Origin: Pseudomonadota bacterium
GTDB lineage: Bacteria > Desulfobacterota > Desulfobacteria > Desulfobacterales > Desulfosarcinaceae
Assembly: GCA_023435265.1 (NCBI GenBank)
Contig: JAEYRZ010000061.1
Span: 1 to 43,190 of the forward strand
Direction of reading: 5' to 3'
DNA length: 43,190 nucleotides
Shown here in pieces: positions 14,179 through 29,100 of this stretch. Position 1 is the stretch's first letter. Each line of letters begins with the position of its first letter. The position numbers and the translations under genes were made by a program. Below the pieces are notes generated by a model. It ran no database searches. It saw only the letters and a program-made list of their open reading frames with translations, and was not told where the DNA came from.

Positions 14179-17100
14179 ATGCCCAAGACAACCGGATCCT
14201 GGGTCATGATCGTTGCCTGTTCTCTTTTATGTCTGTTCCCCGCCAACCAAAGCGTGCTGGCCTTCACAGCCGATGTGATCGGTGATTATGGCGACATCAC
14301 CGTAATGGAGGTCAGCGGCGACTATGATGCGGTTCTCGGCAACGGGGCGGCCAATTCCGCTCCGCGGGAGGCCATTGCCCGGCAATTCTACGTCACGCAT
14401 CCTGACGATTATGATTTTTTATTTATCTTCACCGACTTCAATTTTCAAATGCCTTTAAAAGAAGCGGTCGCTTTTTACATGGAAGTCTCCAACGATGTGC
14501 AGGGCATCGGAATCGATCAATTCAATAACTGCGCATTTTTCGGAAGTTCAGGGAAGTTGCAGGGGGTGATCGACATGGGCAATCTGGCCAATCTGGCCTC
14601 GGATCCCATGGACCCCGACTTTTCATTCACCCTCGGAACCATGAGCCACGAACTGATGCATCGCTGGGGCAGCTTTGTCCGCATACAAGCCGATGATGCC
14701 CACAACCTGCTCGGGCAGGACGGATCCCACTGGAGCTTTTTACTCGATACAAAAGGGTCGCTGATGTACGGCAACCCCTGGCAGGACAACCGCAACGGCA
14801 CGTTTACTTCCTTGAACGGGCGGAAATATTACTGCCCGCTCGACCTGTACCTGATGGGGCTTGCCGACACATCGGAAGTTCCCCCCATGCTGCTGATCGC
14901 CAGTCCGGATACCGATCACACCCAAGTGTCCAAACCGGGCGTGACCATCGATGGCTCCGCACGGACGGTAACGATCGAAGATATCATCGCCGTAAATGGC
15001 GAACGCCTCCCCGACCGCGCGATGTCTCAAAAGGAATTTGAAGTAGGATGCATATTTACCGTCCGGCCGGGAACTTTCAAGGATTCGGATTTGACCCGCA
15101 TCCGTTCCATCATGGACAGCTGGGTTGTCTGGCATTCGGGTTTGACCAACGGAAGGAGCAGGATCGGGTTTCGCAAAAATCCACTGGAGTCATTGCCGCA
15201 TAATCCCGGTCCAGGCCCGCAGCCGCACCAGCCGCGGCCGACCCCGGCCGAAGTCGAGGAAGCAATCCGCTGGCTGATTGCCCGTCAGCGCCCCGACGGA
15301 AGCTGGTCCGATTCAGCCGGCACAACGGAACGCGATACGGCTGCGGCAGTACGCGCCCTGAAGCTTTCCCCTCGAGCGGATACCAGTGTCGATGCCGGGG
15401 TGCAGTGGATCGGACAAGCCCGGCCGCAGGTCGGCACCGATTACCTCGCGCGCATGACCGAATCCCTGGTCGTCGCAGCCGCCTCCTCAGAAACGCTTTT
15501 CACAGAGCTGACCAGACGAAAGAACACGGACGGCGCATGGGGGCCCGGCCTCGGCTATCTGAGCTGCCCGGCCGATACGGCCTTGGCGTTGCGCGCGCTC
15601 CTTGCAGGGGGGCTCTTAAGCGCCCCGGATACAGCCGATGCCGTGGAATTTTTAAAGCTGAGCCAGAATTCGGATGGCGGATGGGGCAGCAGCCCCCATG
15701 GCAGCGATATCCAGGCCACGGTCAATGTACTGGCCGCTTTTGCCCCCCTGCGGGTGCCATACGAACTGAACCAGTCCGTCCAGAGAGGGTGGTATTGGCT
15801 CGATCTGCATCAGCACCCGGACGGCGGCTTCGGGGAGAACTCCGGTAGCGTGTACGATACGGCGGCAGTGCTGGAAGTACTGAAAACATATGACGGCCAG
15901 GCGGGTGATTATGGACCGGCGATCGAATACCTGAAAAACACCCAGTCGATCGATGGGAGTTGGCACTCGAGTGTTTTTGAAACCGCGCTTGCCGCCGAGG
16001 CCCTGTATCGATGGAAAGATTCCGTGGATCCCGATCTGGTGGTGAAGACAAACGATGTGCAAATCTCTCCGGGAACGATTACGCAGACCCCTGAATCAGT
16101 CACCATCAATGTGACGGTTCACAACAACGGCCTGTCGGACGCCGGTGCCTTTTACGTGGACTTATACGAGAACACAACGGCTCCCGAGGCGCTCCTGCAG
16201 CGGCAGAGCATATCGCTTGCCGGGCAATCCGCGACAACGGTCCAGTTCGTTGCCGATTTCAGCGGCACTCAAGACCGCCGCCTGTTTATCGTGGCGGATC
16301 CTGAAAACACTGTGATCGAAACCAGTGAACTCAACAACGTCGCCCTGGCCATTCTGAGCAATGATTTGAATCCCGATCCGGACCTGGCGGTCGATACAGA
16401 TGATATGTACTTCAGCCCGGCCGCCGTCAGCCGGATGCCGGTCACCATTACCCTCGAGGCGCTGATCCACAATTCCGGGCGCACAGAGGTTCCTTCAGCT
16501 GCGGTCGCTCTATATCAGGATGTCATCAACGAGACCGCCAAGGTCGGTGAACGCCAGGTCGCCGTTCCGGCGCTCTCCTCCAGTACGATCTCCTTCTCGT
16601 TTACGGTCACCGACGGCGACACCCACCGATATTACCTGGTCACCGATCCGCTCGATCAAATAAGCGAACGCAACGAATACAACAACACGGCCATCAAGGT
16701 CCTGACTTCCAACCCGGCTTACGATTTCGGCTTGCGAACTCAAGATTTACGACTATCAAGCGCCGCGGCCGAAATGGATCAGCAGGTTACGATCACCGCC
16801 CTGGTCCGAAATTTCGGCAATCGCGACGGCTACAATGTGCCGGTCCGCTTCTATTTCGAACAAGAGGGCATCGCGTATGACATCGCCACGCTTGCCGTCG
16901 ATTTGCCGGCCGGAGGGCAGGTCGAACGGCAGGTCGCCTGGAAGGCGGACCGTCCGGGCACCGCTCTGCAGGTATGGGTGCGTGTGGATCCGTTCGACGC
17001 GTTCAGCGAAGTCTCCGAAACCAACAACAGCATATCCGCGCCACTGACCGTCAACCCGTATCCAGAGCCCAACCTCAGGATCACCCATGAAGACATCGCC

Positions 17101-20100
17101 ATTTCTCCAATGCCCGCCCTGCAGGGGCGAAGCGCCGCCATTACCGCCTCCATCGCCAATGACGGCGGCGCGCAGGCCGACGCGGTGCAGGTCGATTTCG
17201 CCTGGCATAAACCGGGAAATTCACCGGAGCCGCTCGGCCGCCGCACCGTCGCCGGCATCCCCCCGGGCCAAACCATCCAGGCCGGTTGGACCATCGACCC
17301 GGTGAATGTCACCGACCTCAGGCACATTACCGTGACCGTGGATCCGAGCAATGCGATCAGGGAAGTAAAAGAAGACGACAACAGCGCCTTTGCCGAAATG
17401 CCGGTATCCAGCCTTCCCGATTTCATCATCCATTCCAGCTCCATCAGCTTCGACCCCTGGGCGCCGGCCGACGGCGAAGCGGTCGCGGTCGCGGTTGCGG
17501 TTCAGAATGCAGGGGGCCAGGCCGGGCGGGATGTTCCCATCGCCCTCTACGAAGATGGCCGGCAGATCGCAATCGGCACGATCGCCGGCATACCGGGCAA
17601 CTCCCAGGCATCGATTTCTTTTATCTACGAAACGGCCGGCAAAAGCGGTACGCATTACCTGCAGGCGGTGGTGGACCCCAACCGGACCATTTTGGAGCAG
17701 GACAGCGACAACAACACCGCCGGGCGCACCATCGCCATTCAAAACAGCGACTTGTGGTTGAGCCAGAGCTACATCTCGGCAAACGGCGATCCCGGCCGGA
17801 ACAGTACGACCATGTTCTTCCGGCTCGATCAGGCGGCCGACGTGGTTGTGGTTGTGGTCGACGAAGAAGGAGAAATCGTCCGTAGCTTCAATGGAGATGA
17901 ACTGCTCCAGACCAGCGGCGGAAGCATTACCTGGGACGGCCGCGATGAACGCGGCGCACTGGTCCCGGACGGTGCGTACCAGATTCAGGTCCGCGACCTG
18001 CCGGGCAACATACTGCACAGCATGAAGGTGACCGTGGACAACGACCTGTCCCCGTTGGCCGAAGCCGCGGGCACCGGATATATCTCCGCCAGAAACGTTA
18101 CCTGCCTGCTGCCCCAGATTGAAAAATGGCAATGGTTTTCGGACGAGAGCGGCATCATCTTCGAGATCCGCCAGGCGGACGAGGATGCACCGGAATATCC
18201 CCCCGGCGTATACACCATGACGCCCAGCGGGGGCGATATCCGCCTGATCGTGCCGTCCGAATGGACCGACAGCCGCGACCCCAATTACGACTACCGGTTC
18301 GGAGGGTTTGCGCTGTCGCCGGACGACAATACGGTCGCAGTATTGGTTTGTAAGCTTCAGCGGTATGGGAATGGTCGATCTTACGAATTCTGGTGCATGG
18401 ATCGAAACGGAGTCAACCCGATTCTGATTGATGCAGTCGTTTCGGTCTCGGAGGACGGGACCAGGACAGGCGACTCTTTCAGGGACGATCACATCCACTG
18501 GTCGCCGGATGGGCGACGGCTCGCTTATGTCGTGCACAATGACAACATGAATACAAGGGGTGACGGACTGTGGATCGCCGAACCGGATGGAACGGCAAAA
18601 GTATCCTTACCGTTTGAAAACGAGAGATCTTTGGATGAAATCCACTGGGCTCCCGATGGTCAGCGGTTGTGCTACATGAAATATGGCGCGGACCGGCAGG
18701 AAACCTATGTCGTTGGAGCGTTGTCCGGTCAAACCCGGGATATCTTCCAGGTGCCCGCCCACGAACATTCGTATTGGCCGCAGTGGATCGATGCCACCCA
18801 TTTCGTTTTCTCCTATTATGACGCTCCGCGCAGTAGAGACGCCATCGTCGTGCTGGATGCGCGCGACAATACGGCAACGGAATTCGATGCCGTAGCCGAC
18901 GGCCACCAACTATACGATATCAAGGTACACCCATCCCGCGAAGGCTTCGCTTTTACTTCCGGTCCGGCCCAATGGTCGCCTGTCGGAGACGCCCTGCTGC
19001 GATACTGCGATATCAACGGCCGGTGTGAAACCCTTCACCTCTCGAAAACAATCGGCAGTTGTTTCAGCCTCTCCGACCTGGCCTGGTCGCCGCTGGGTGA
19101 CAAGCTTGCTTTTTACGATTCGTTTTACGCAGCGGTGGGTGAAAACGGATACTTCGGCAACGTCGTCGTAACCGACTGGGCCTCACGCCGGCCCCGAAGC
19201 GTTCCAGTCAGCTATATCGATGAGCTCTCGTGCGCAGCGCCCCAATCCTATCATGTTTGGATCCGGCAAAACGGCATGTGGCTGGAACAGGGCGCGCTCC
19301 ACTATGGCGCCGATCTGGAGACCAAATCGGTCGCGCTGCCCGATCTGACGCCGGATACCCAGGGAAACGTGGTTTTGCGCGTCACCCAGGTGGGCACCTT
19401 GGATGCCAATGTCGATAGCGTAGCCCTGATAAATGCCAACGATGCCGTCGCTCCCTCGAAAGCGGTGGTCCTCGGCACCGGAGAGGATATTCTCCAGAAA
19501 GTAGGCGCCCAGGACGGCCGACTGGCAAAGGCAACGGCTGCAACGATCGAATACGAATGGAATCATCTGGATCCCCAACCGGGCATCCTGTTCCAGATGC
19601 ACGCCAACGAACCGAATTCTCCCGACAGCGGCCCGGGCGAAGGAGGAGGTGATGCCGGCGACACGAAATCGGCATTTATGACCGATTCATCGCGCTGGCT
19701 CGATTACGGGCGTTGGCTGATCGGTGCCGATTACGAAGAAGGGCTGTTTGCCCTGAATGCCAAAACCGGGGAAAAAGCATTCTTCGGCCTGGAGTGGTGG
19801 GAAGCGGAACCTTCTCCCAACAAGCGATACGTCACCCAAGAAATTTATGTGGACCCGGAGGACCCGTGCGACTCACGCGGCTATACCGATCTATGGGTTT
19901 TAAAATCGCTCTTGAATCTCACGGCCGAGTTGAAGATCGTCCGCCGGGACTCTTATCTGGAATTGCGGGGCACGGCCGCAGACCGCAACTTCCTCCATTA
20001 CCGGCTTGAATATAGCGATGCAGAGAATCCCGACACCTGGCACCAGATCCGTCCGCCGGTGGAACACATGGTCATGGACGACCTGCTGATCGAGTGGGTT

Positions 20101-23100
20101 CCGCCCCGGGCCGGGATTTACAGCGTGCGAATGACTGCCGTCGACAAGGTGGGACATACCGCCGTCGACAGCCGGCGCGTCGCCTGGGGCCTGGAATCCC
20201 CCATTGCCGATCTCTATTTGGCAGATGAGTATGTTTCACCCAACGGCGACGGGATCAAGGATACCCTCGAACTGCACCATACGGTGCGCGAGCCGGTGAG
20301 CCTGGAGTTCTATATTTCCAACCAGCAGACCCGGCAGCGGGTCGCCACCCTCCTGCGCAGTTATGCCACCGTTCCGGCGGACAACGGCAAAGCCGTCCTC
20401 CTCTGGGACGGCCGGGATGATTCAGGCCGGATCGTACCGGACGGCGCCTATTCCGTCGAGGTGCTGGGGTATGCTTATGCTTTCGTCATCGATAACACCC
20501 CGCCCGATGTGACCTTTGAACTGACAAGAATCGAAACCACCGATGCAAATGACGAAAATATAGCCAATGCGTGTTTGCGCGGAATCACCCGCGACGATCA
20601 TTTTCTCAAATGGGAGATCGAGCACGGCCAGGGCGACAGCCCGCAGGAGTGGCATCCCCTTGAAAGCGGAGTTGGCAGCCATGGCTCGGTTTCCGAAGGC
20701 CGATCTCAGCCCGAAACGATTCACACGCTGCACCCGGACGCGTTGAACGCCATGGCCGGCCATAAGTTCAGGATAACGGTCGAGGACAGGGCGGGCAATA
20801 AACGTACGGCCGCAACCGAACGTCTGGAAGAACTGCTGGTTCTATTCGAGTGGAAAAAGCCGAATCAAACCGGCGGCTGGATGGGAATACCCGTCATGAG
20901 GATGGACGATGGGAGTTTCGGTTTTCCAGGTTCGGCCGCCCTGATGATCACGCATCTGGACACCGACCGGCATCAACTAAAGGCCGTCAATACCGTAAGA
21001 ACGCAGAATGAAATCGTTTTACAGTACCGCACCGGCATTCAATGGCATGACGGACCGCGTATCCAGGGGGCCGCCGGGGGTGCGGTCGTTTATGAATTTC
21101 CGGGTAGAATCCCAAACCTCGATTCCGTAAACGCCGTACGGCTCATGGCGATTGATGAAAATACCGTCCGGCATTATTCAAACGTCATTTCGACGCGGGA
21201 GCTGTTCAATATTGAATGTGTCGTCTGCGCCGGGACGGCCTGCTTTGTAAACATCGAAGTCTACCCGTTTGAAGAGCTGGCGTACCTGGCCTTCGTTGCC
21301 GGCAGTACAACCGAGTCCGCCATCATCCGGAAATGGGACAACAGCGGCGGACAGATAGTGCCAAGAGGGGAAATCAGTGTCTTGGTTCCCCCCGATGTCG
21401 AAGGATCCAGGGCCTGGGTTTCCGCTGTCGGGGTTTCAGGACACCAGTACACCGAAAGAGGAAGGCGGAAGCTGGAACGCTGCGCACCACCTGAAGTACC
21501 GCCTTCCGCGGACAGCGCAGCCGACAGCCTGTCGGTTATCTACCCGAGGTCTTCTGTATGTTCGACGCCCGCATCCGGAACGATCAAAATAGAAGCCTTC
21601 ATCGACCGCAAGGAGGAACGGGAGCTGACCAAACTGGCGTATTACGTACGACGGCGGGACAATACCGTGCACTTGCTGCGCGCGTATGACCTGCAAACCG
21701 AGCCCTGGGGCAGGGCGGAACTCGACCCCTACGCCAAAGACGGCAATGGGCTGTTCCTCTATCCGGAAGGCGTTTATCCGGTGTGGGCTGTGGTCACCGA
21801 GACAGTAGCCGATCAGGGGATCGAATCTGAAATTTCGCATCTGATCGATGATATGCCCAAAAGCTGCGGGACCGGAAATCCCGAGGATAGCGGGACTTCC
21901 CAGGCCCACCTGATCGTCGACCGCAGCCTTCCGCAGGGCGGACTCCTTGCACCCGCTGCGGGGGTTATCTGCCCGGTCGCCATGGGGAACCGCCTTGGTG
22001 TCGAGGTGCAGGGAACGGCGCATGATGCCGTCCGCAGGGCCTCCTATAAAGTCGAATATGGATATGGCCACGCCGTGGAGGATGACGCCTGGCGGTCCGC
22101 CGTGAATATGTCGGGCGGCACGCTGAGCGGGTTCACGGGCAATCCAGCGGACATTTGGGATGTCACCAGTCTTCTCGCCGGCGAGGTGACATTGCGGCTC
22201 AGCGTTTATGACGTTGCCGGCAACTGCTACTGCAAGAAGTATTTTCTCAACATTCATGGCGGCCATCACCTCTCCGCCTCAGTGGACAAAAACCTGTTCT
22301 CCCCCAATGGCGACGGTATTCTGGACGAAGTCGATATCCGCTATTCGGCAGACAAAGCGGTCAGCATCACCGTCACGGTCCTTCAAAACAACGATATCGT
22401 CAGAACAATCGCTTCAGGATTGCAGTACCAGGGTGGAACCGGGGAGCTGTCCTGGGACGGTAGAGATGACGGCGCCCAGCCCGTAGCCGATGGGTTCTAT
22501 ACCATCCGGGTGGCCAGCAAAGACAGCTGCGCAAATGTACTTTATGAAGACATCGAAGGTATCGAAGTAGATATTTCACCTCCAGCTGCGCTCATCGATT
22601 ATCCAAAACCATCTCACATCCTGGGCACCATGGTCGAAGTGCAAGGCACCGCCACAGACGTTCACATGCTGGATTACACGCTGGCGCTTTTTGACGAAAC
22701 CGGCTCGGAATTGCTCCAAACCCTGGCAGCGTCAAAAAACCAGGTCGACAAAGGCATCCTGGGCCGCTGGAACACGTACGGCATCGAAGGTGTGCGCATC
22801 CTGAAACTTACGGCCCGCGACACCGCCGGCAATGCCGCCCGGACCCAGGAGCGCATCGATCTTCGCGATCGAGGCTTCTTGATCACCGACTTGTCCGTGT
22901 CGCCCGGTATTTTTTCACCCAACGATGACGGAACGCTCGAAAGCGTCGACATCCATTACAGCCTCAACAGTGCGTTCAATGAAAACTTCAATCTCAGGCT
23001 GGAGATCGTAGACGCCAACCAGAATACCATACGCGCATTCTCCCAGGAGAATGCACCCGCCGGTTCCGGCAGCTTCACCTGGAACGGGCGCAACGCAGCC

Positions 23101-26100
23101 GGTCAACCGGTTGCCGACGGCCTCTACCAGGCTGTGCTCTCGGCTTCACTGGCGTCCAGTCCATCCGCGGCCCAGAAGGAGAAGATCAGCATTGTGTTGG
23201 ACGTCACGCCCCCCGATGTGCAGATCCGGCAACCCCTGGATCGGGCCTTTCTGCAAGGGAGCTTCGAAATCGTCGGATCATTGAACGATGCCAATCTCGA
23301 GCACTATCTGCTGACACTCTCCGGTCCGGCCGGCGGTCGGACGCTTCAGGAAGGCAATGTGAACCGCCAGGACCATCTCTTTGCCAGACTGAAAGATCCG
23401 GCGGAAGGGCAGTATACATTGACCTTGGCCGCCGAAGATCGCGGTGGGACGGAAACGATTAAAACCCTGAGCATCACCATCGATAAAACCGCGCCCCGGC
23501 TGGAACTCGAGTCGCCGCAATCCGGCGCTGCGTTCGGCGGCAATCGACCTGAAATCGCCATAAAAGGGTCGGTGGTCGAAGAGCATAGCGACATGTGGCA
23601 GTTGCGGTACCGCCTGCAGAGTGCCGGCCCGGAAGAATGGATCGTTTTGAACGAAGGTAGTACGCCGCCGGATGCCGTGACCCATATCTGGGCCGTGGGC
23701 GCTGAAAGCGGAGTGGCGGACGGACGTTATGTTCTTTCCCTGTCCGCCAGGGATAAAGCCGGCCTTGCGAGTACGCTCGGCGCCGACATCCTCATCGACA
23801 ACACAGAACCGATCGTCAGCATCGCGGCGCCTGCCGGCGGAACGTTTATCAAAGAACCGACGGTGATCGCCGGCACGGCGGACGATCATAATCTGATCGG
23901 CTATACGGTGGAGATGGCGGAAGGCGAGTGCGGCCAGGCCGCCCGCTGGATCCCCATCGCCCAGGCGGCAGCGCCGGTGCAGGACGGCACACTGGCGCAG
24001 TGGCGGGGATTGCCGCCGGACGGAAGCTATTGCCTGCGGGTCTTTGCCGAAGACGCCGTGCAGAACGGGAATCAGGCCAGCGTCCAGGTCACGGTCGATA
24101 CGCATCCGCCGGCCGCTCCCACATTGACCGGTTTCCTTGAAAATGTGTCCCGGGTCCACCTGGCGTGGACTGCCGTCCCGGATGAGGATCTGTCAGGGTA
24201 TGCCGTCTACCGCAACGGCGGGAGGCTGAATGCGGATGTGATCACGGCGGCCGAATACATCGACACCGATTTGGTGCAGGGAACCTATCAATATGCGGTC
24301 CGCTCTGTGGACCGCGCCGGATGGGAAAGCCTCCCCTCGAATACAGTGACGCTTGAAGTCGATCTGGATCCCCCCGCGGCACGCATCCTTACGCCCCAGA
24401 ACGGAGTCGCCGTCGCGGATCTGGTGACGGTTCTGGGTACGGCCTACAGCAGAGACGACTTCAAGATCTACCGCCTGTATGCCGGCGAAGGCGCCGCGCC
24501 ATCCGGCTGGCAGCTGATCGGCCAGTCCCCCGTGCCCGCATCCTACGGTATGCTGGGGCAATGGGACACCGTCGCCTTGAATTCCGGTCAGCCGTACACT
24601 TTAAAACTTGAAGCCGAAGACCTCTCCGGCAATGTCGGCACGCACCAGGTGACGGTGACCGTCGACAACCAGCCGCCGGCGGCACCGGTGCTCGTCTCGG
24701 CCGTAAGCCAGGGAAGCCTGAGCAGCGCGGCCGATGTGGTCTGGCTGGCCAACAGCGAGCCCGATCTGGCCGGCTATCTGCTCTACCGCAACGACGATCC
24801 GGCCAATGCGGCCGGCAGCGCAGTCGGCGATCCGACGCCCCATCTGTTGGCCGCCACCGCCTACACCGACGCCAACCTGCCGGACGGCACATACGAGTAC
24901 TACCTGCAGGCCATGGACAAGGCCCGCAACCTGAGCTTGCCCTCCAATCGCCTCTCGGTCACCATAGACGCCCATGCGCCGCGCGCCACGATCGCAGTGC
25001 CGCAGGCAGGTTTTGCTTTCGACCGGTCGATCATGGTCGGGGCGGCCTGCCCGGATACGGACCTTGCGTCCATTCAATTCCAATACAAAGCCGCCGCAGC
25101 CGGCGATTGGATAAATCTCGGCACAGCCGTTACTGCTGTGCCTTTCGTCACCTACCTCGATCCCGTGGACCATGCATTGGCCTACGGCAGCTACAATCTG
25201 CGGGCCGTCGCCACGGACAAGGGCGGCCGCACGGACAACGATCCCCCGCCGATCACAGTGGATTACAGGGATATCACGCCACCGGCGGCACCCCTCGATC
25301 TTGCGGCCAGGGTCGATGGAGGAATCGTGACGCTGACCTGGACGGCCGGTACGGACAGCGATCTGGCCGGCTACAATATTTGCGAAATCAGAGACAATGC
25401 ACCGGTACGACTCAATGCGGCACCGGTTACCCGGACCCGCTACATCCCCCCGGGCGAAGAAGACGGGCTGCCGGACAAGTTGTATTACTTCCAGGTCTTT
25501 GCCGTGGACGGCGACGGAAATCAAAGCCTTGGCTCGGCGATTGTACCGGCCCTGGTGTACACCCCCTGGGTCGGGCAACCCTTCACGCCCACAGCGACCG
25601 CCCTTTGCAGTCTCTTCGGTCAGGCCATGGCCGCCGATCGAGTGGAGATCTTCGACGATTCCGGCGCCGGAGCCCTGCCAGCAGGTACCGTCACGGCGGA
25701 CGAGCAGGGGTTTTTCACCGCCGATGTGGCACTTCTCCCCGGCCTCAACCGCATTACGGTGCGCGCCACCGACAAACAGGGCAATGTCAGCAAAAACGCG
25801 CCCGAAGTGGTAGTGGTGCACGCCACCGCTCCGGCAGCGCCCACCGGGTTGAGCGGCGAAGTCGACGGGCACGATTGTCTCCTGGCCTGGAACCCCAACC
25901 AGGAAAACGACCTGGCCGGCTATAACCTTTTCCGCAACGGCCGGCAGCTGAATACCGACGTTCTGGCCAGCGGGGGCACCGCCGGTGCTTCGGTTTCCAC
26001 CGACATCGCCGGCAATGCACGTGACGGAGATGCTTCCACCGCATGGCGCTGCTCTGTCTACCCCCTTGGCCAGCCCGCATGGTGGCAGCTCAACCTGGCG

Positions 26101-29100
26101 CAGCCGGTCATGATCCGGCGCCTGGCCGTCGACTGGTTGAATGAAAGCTGCGCCCCGCGGAAGTTTACGGTGCAGGCATGGACCGGTTATACCTGGTTGC
26201 CGTTGATCAATGTCATGGACAATACCCGCGCCGACAATACCTTCGACGTCACGCCGGCCTATGCCACCGACCGCATCCGGCTTGCAATACCCGCCGATGG
26301 CGGACCGGCTTACGGGTCCACGGTCAACCTGTCCGAGCTCCGGTTGTGGCAGGCCGACCCCGCCATCGGCGAAATCTACCTCGATCAAAACGTCGCCGAC
26401 GGCACCCATGCCTACCACCTGGAAGCGGTCAATACCCTGGGCATGGTCAGCCCGCCGTCGCGGGCGATTCAGGTCGCCATCGGCGATGTCACGCCCCCTG
26501 GAGCGCCCGTCGATTTTACGGCCGTCGCTCAAGGCAGCACCGCCCTTCTGAATTGGGCCCCGCCGGCCGATTCCGATCTGGCCGGCTACCATATCTACCG
26601 GCTGGCCGGCGGCCGGTGGCAGCGTTTGACCGAGCCCATGATCGCTATAACCACTTACAGCGATTCCAATCTCGCCAACGGCAGCCATGTCTACCGGGCA
26701 ACCGCCGTCGATACGGTCGGCAACGAGAGCGCCCCTTCCAATGAAGCCGCGGCCCTGGTGAACCTGGCCCTGCCTTCGCAACCCATCAATGTAACGGCCG
26801 TACCGCTGCCCCAGGGCGGCAGCATCAACGTCTGCTGGGAGGCTGTGAGCGGTGCCGCCGGCTATCATCTCTACCGCGCCACGGCCGCCGGCGGGCCCTA
26901 CACCCTGGTGACATCTGAACTGCTCACGGAGATCTGCTACCTGGACAGCGGCTTGATCGATGGCCAGAACTACTTCTACATCGTGCACGCCGTTGACGCT
27001 TTGGGCAACGAGAGTGCGGCAAGCAGCGAAGCCGCCGCCGCACCGCAAGACCTCGTTCCCCCGGCTGCGCCCATCCTGTTCGCCCCGACCATTGCCGGAG
27101 TGCCCATCAGTGTGGGCGCAGCGCAAACGGACATATACGGATGGGCCGAACCCGGCGCGGAGATTGCCCTGTACAGCGGCGGTTTCCTGTACGACACGGC
27201 TCTATCGGCTTTCAACGACAGTATTGCCGAGCATAACTTCATCGCACCCGGCGACGACGGTGAGCAAGTCAATGAATTCGCCCTGTCGCCCGACGGCCGC
27301 CGCGTGGCATACACCATCTATGACAATGCGACATCCGGATATGTCTGCCGCATCTACGATATCGAAAGCGGCAGCCATACGAGCCTGACGGGATATATCG
27401 ACAATCTTGCATGGTCGCCCGACGGCACCAGCCTGGCCTTTGCCATGGACACCAACTACGGCGGCCGCGTCGCCATCTATAACATTCAGGAAAACCAGAG
27501 ACGACAGATCAACGCGATCAGCGAATACTTCGATGAACGCACGCCCACCTGGTCGCCGGACGGCCGCCGTCTGCTCTATGTGGGCAACCAGTTCGAGTGG
27601 ACCGACCGGATCTGTTCCTACGATCCTGCGCGCGGAGAAGTCGAACAACTGGCAGACGCTCCCGACGGCTGCTATCCGCTGCTGTCGCCGGACGGCCGCT
27701 ATCTCGGCTACCTTGTCGATTCATGGCCCGACGATCAGCTGTTCATCGCCGACCTGCAGTCCGTCGCCGAGCCGGTCATGGTGGCCGATCATATCCGGCG
27801 CGACAGCCGCGGCAGGCCCTGTGCGGCCTGGGACCCCCAAGGCGGCGTACTGGCCTATATCGCCGAAACCGGCGGATCTTCGGACATCTACACCGTCGAT
27901 GCGGCTGATCTCTCCATTGAACCGCGCACCCGCCTGGGGGATATCACCGGCTTCGCCTGGCTGCCGGGCCGGCGGTATTTCTCCTATGTGCGTCACGCTG
28001 AAAATCTCTGGATTCAATCCAGGGACGGCGCTGAAATCAGGCACGTGCCGGGTCTTCCCTTCGATGCCCGATTCAACGGCTTGAGTGTTTCGGAACAGGG
28101 ACGGATCGGTTATCGGTTCGACCGGTCGGTCATCCTGCTGTCGCCGGCCGGCCGGTTCGAATTCCAGGCCGTGTCCCTGTCGCCGGGCGAGAATATCTTC
28201 AGCGCCGGGGCCACGGATGCCGCGGGCAATAGCAGTCCATCTTCGGACCCCATTGTCATCGATGTGGACAGCACCATGTTGCCGGACCTGCAGATCACGG
28301 ACGCGGATCTGTTCCATTACCCGTATGTGCCCGTTGCCGGCGGCCAGGTACTTTTTACGGTCATTGTGCGCAACAGCGGATTTGCGCCGGCAGCCAACGT
28401 GCGGGTGGATTGCCATGTCTGGGACGCCCTGGACCGGACCGAACCGGCCTACTCGACCACCATCCCGCTCCTGGCGGCCGGAGCGGAGCAATTGGTTCAA
28501 TTCGAGTGGAACAGTGCCGGGCTTGCCGGCCGAACCGCCCTGATTGTGGAACTCGATCCCGGGGACGCGGTTTTCGAGGCCGTCGAGTACAACAACATGG
28601 CCTACCGGAACCTGTATGTGGCTGCCGCCGAGGGCCTTTTCATGAATACCGATACCCAATACGGTCTCTTTACTGCCGATGAGGACGTGAATATCACCGT
28701 GGAGATCTACAACGGAAGCCAGGAGCGTGATGTCACCCTGGCCGTGACCATTCTCGACAGCCTGCAAAACCCCGTCGCCGCAGTCGCTCAGGAGACGTTC
28801 CGGCTTCCGTACGCGCCGTTGACCAACCGTTTTTTTACCTGGAACACGGCCCGTACCCTGGTCGGCGACTATTTCGTCCGCAGCGTGCTTTATGACTCAA
28901 GCGGTCAACTGGCCGAAAACCTGGTGCCGTTTACGATCGAAGCCCCGTTGGAGTTGAAGACGGACCTCTACACCGATCGACAGCACTATGAACCGTATCA
29001 GGCCGTCCAGATCCATGCCGCCTTGTTGAACAGAACCCCGAACATGATGCTGACCGACCTTGCCGCGCGCATAGTCGTGCAGAATGCAGCCGGAGAGATC

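Noticed and set aside
15240..16030. Thioester (complement-like) domain in the giant protein
   Set aside because: The alpha/alpha-toroid repeats fit, but the GCGEQ thioester motif is absent.
24601..27126. 841-codon minus-strand frame inside the giant gene
   Set aside because: It is a GC-rich shadow frame; the plus strand encodes clear FN3 and Ig repeats throughout.
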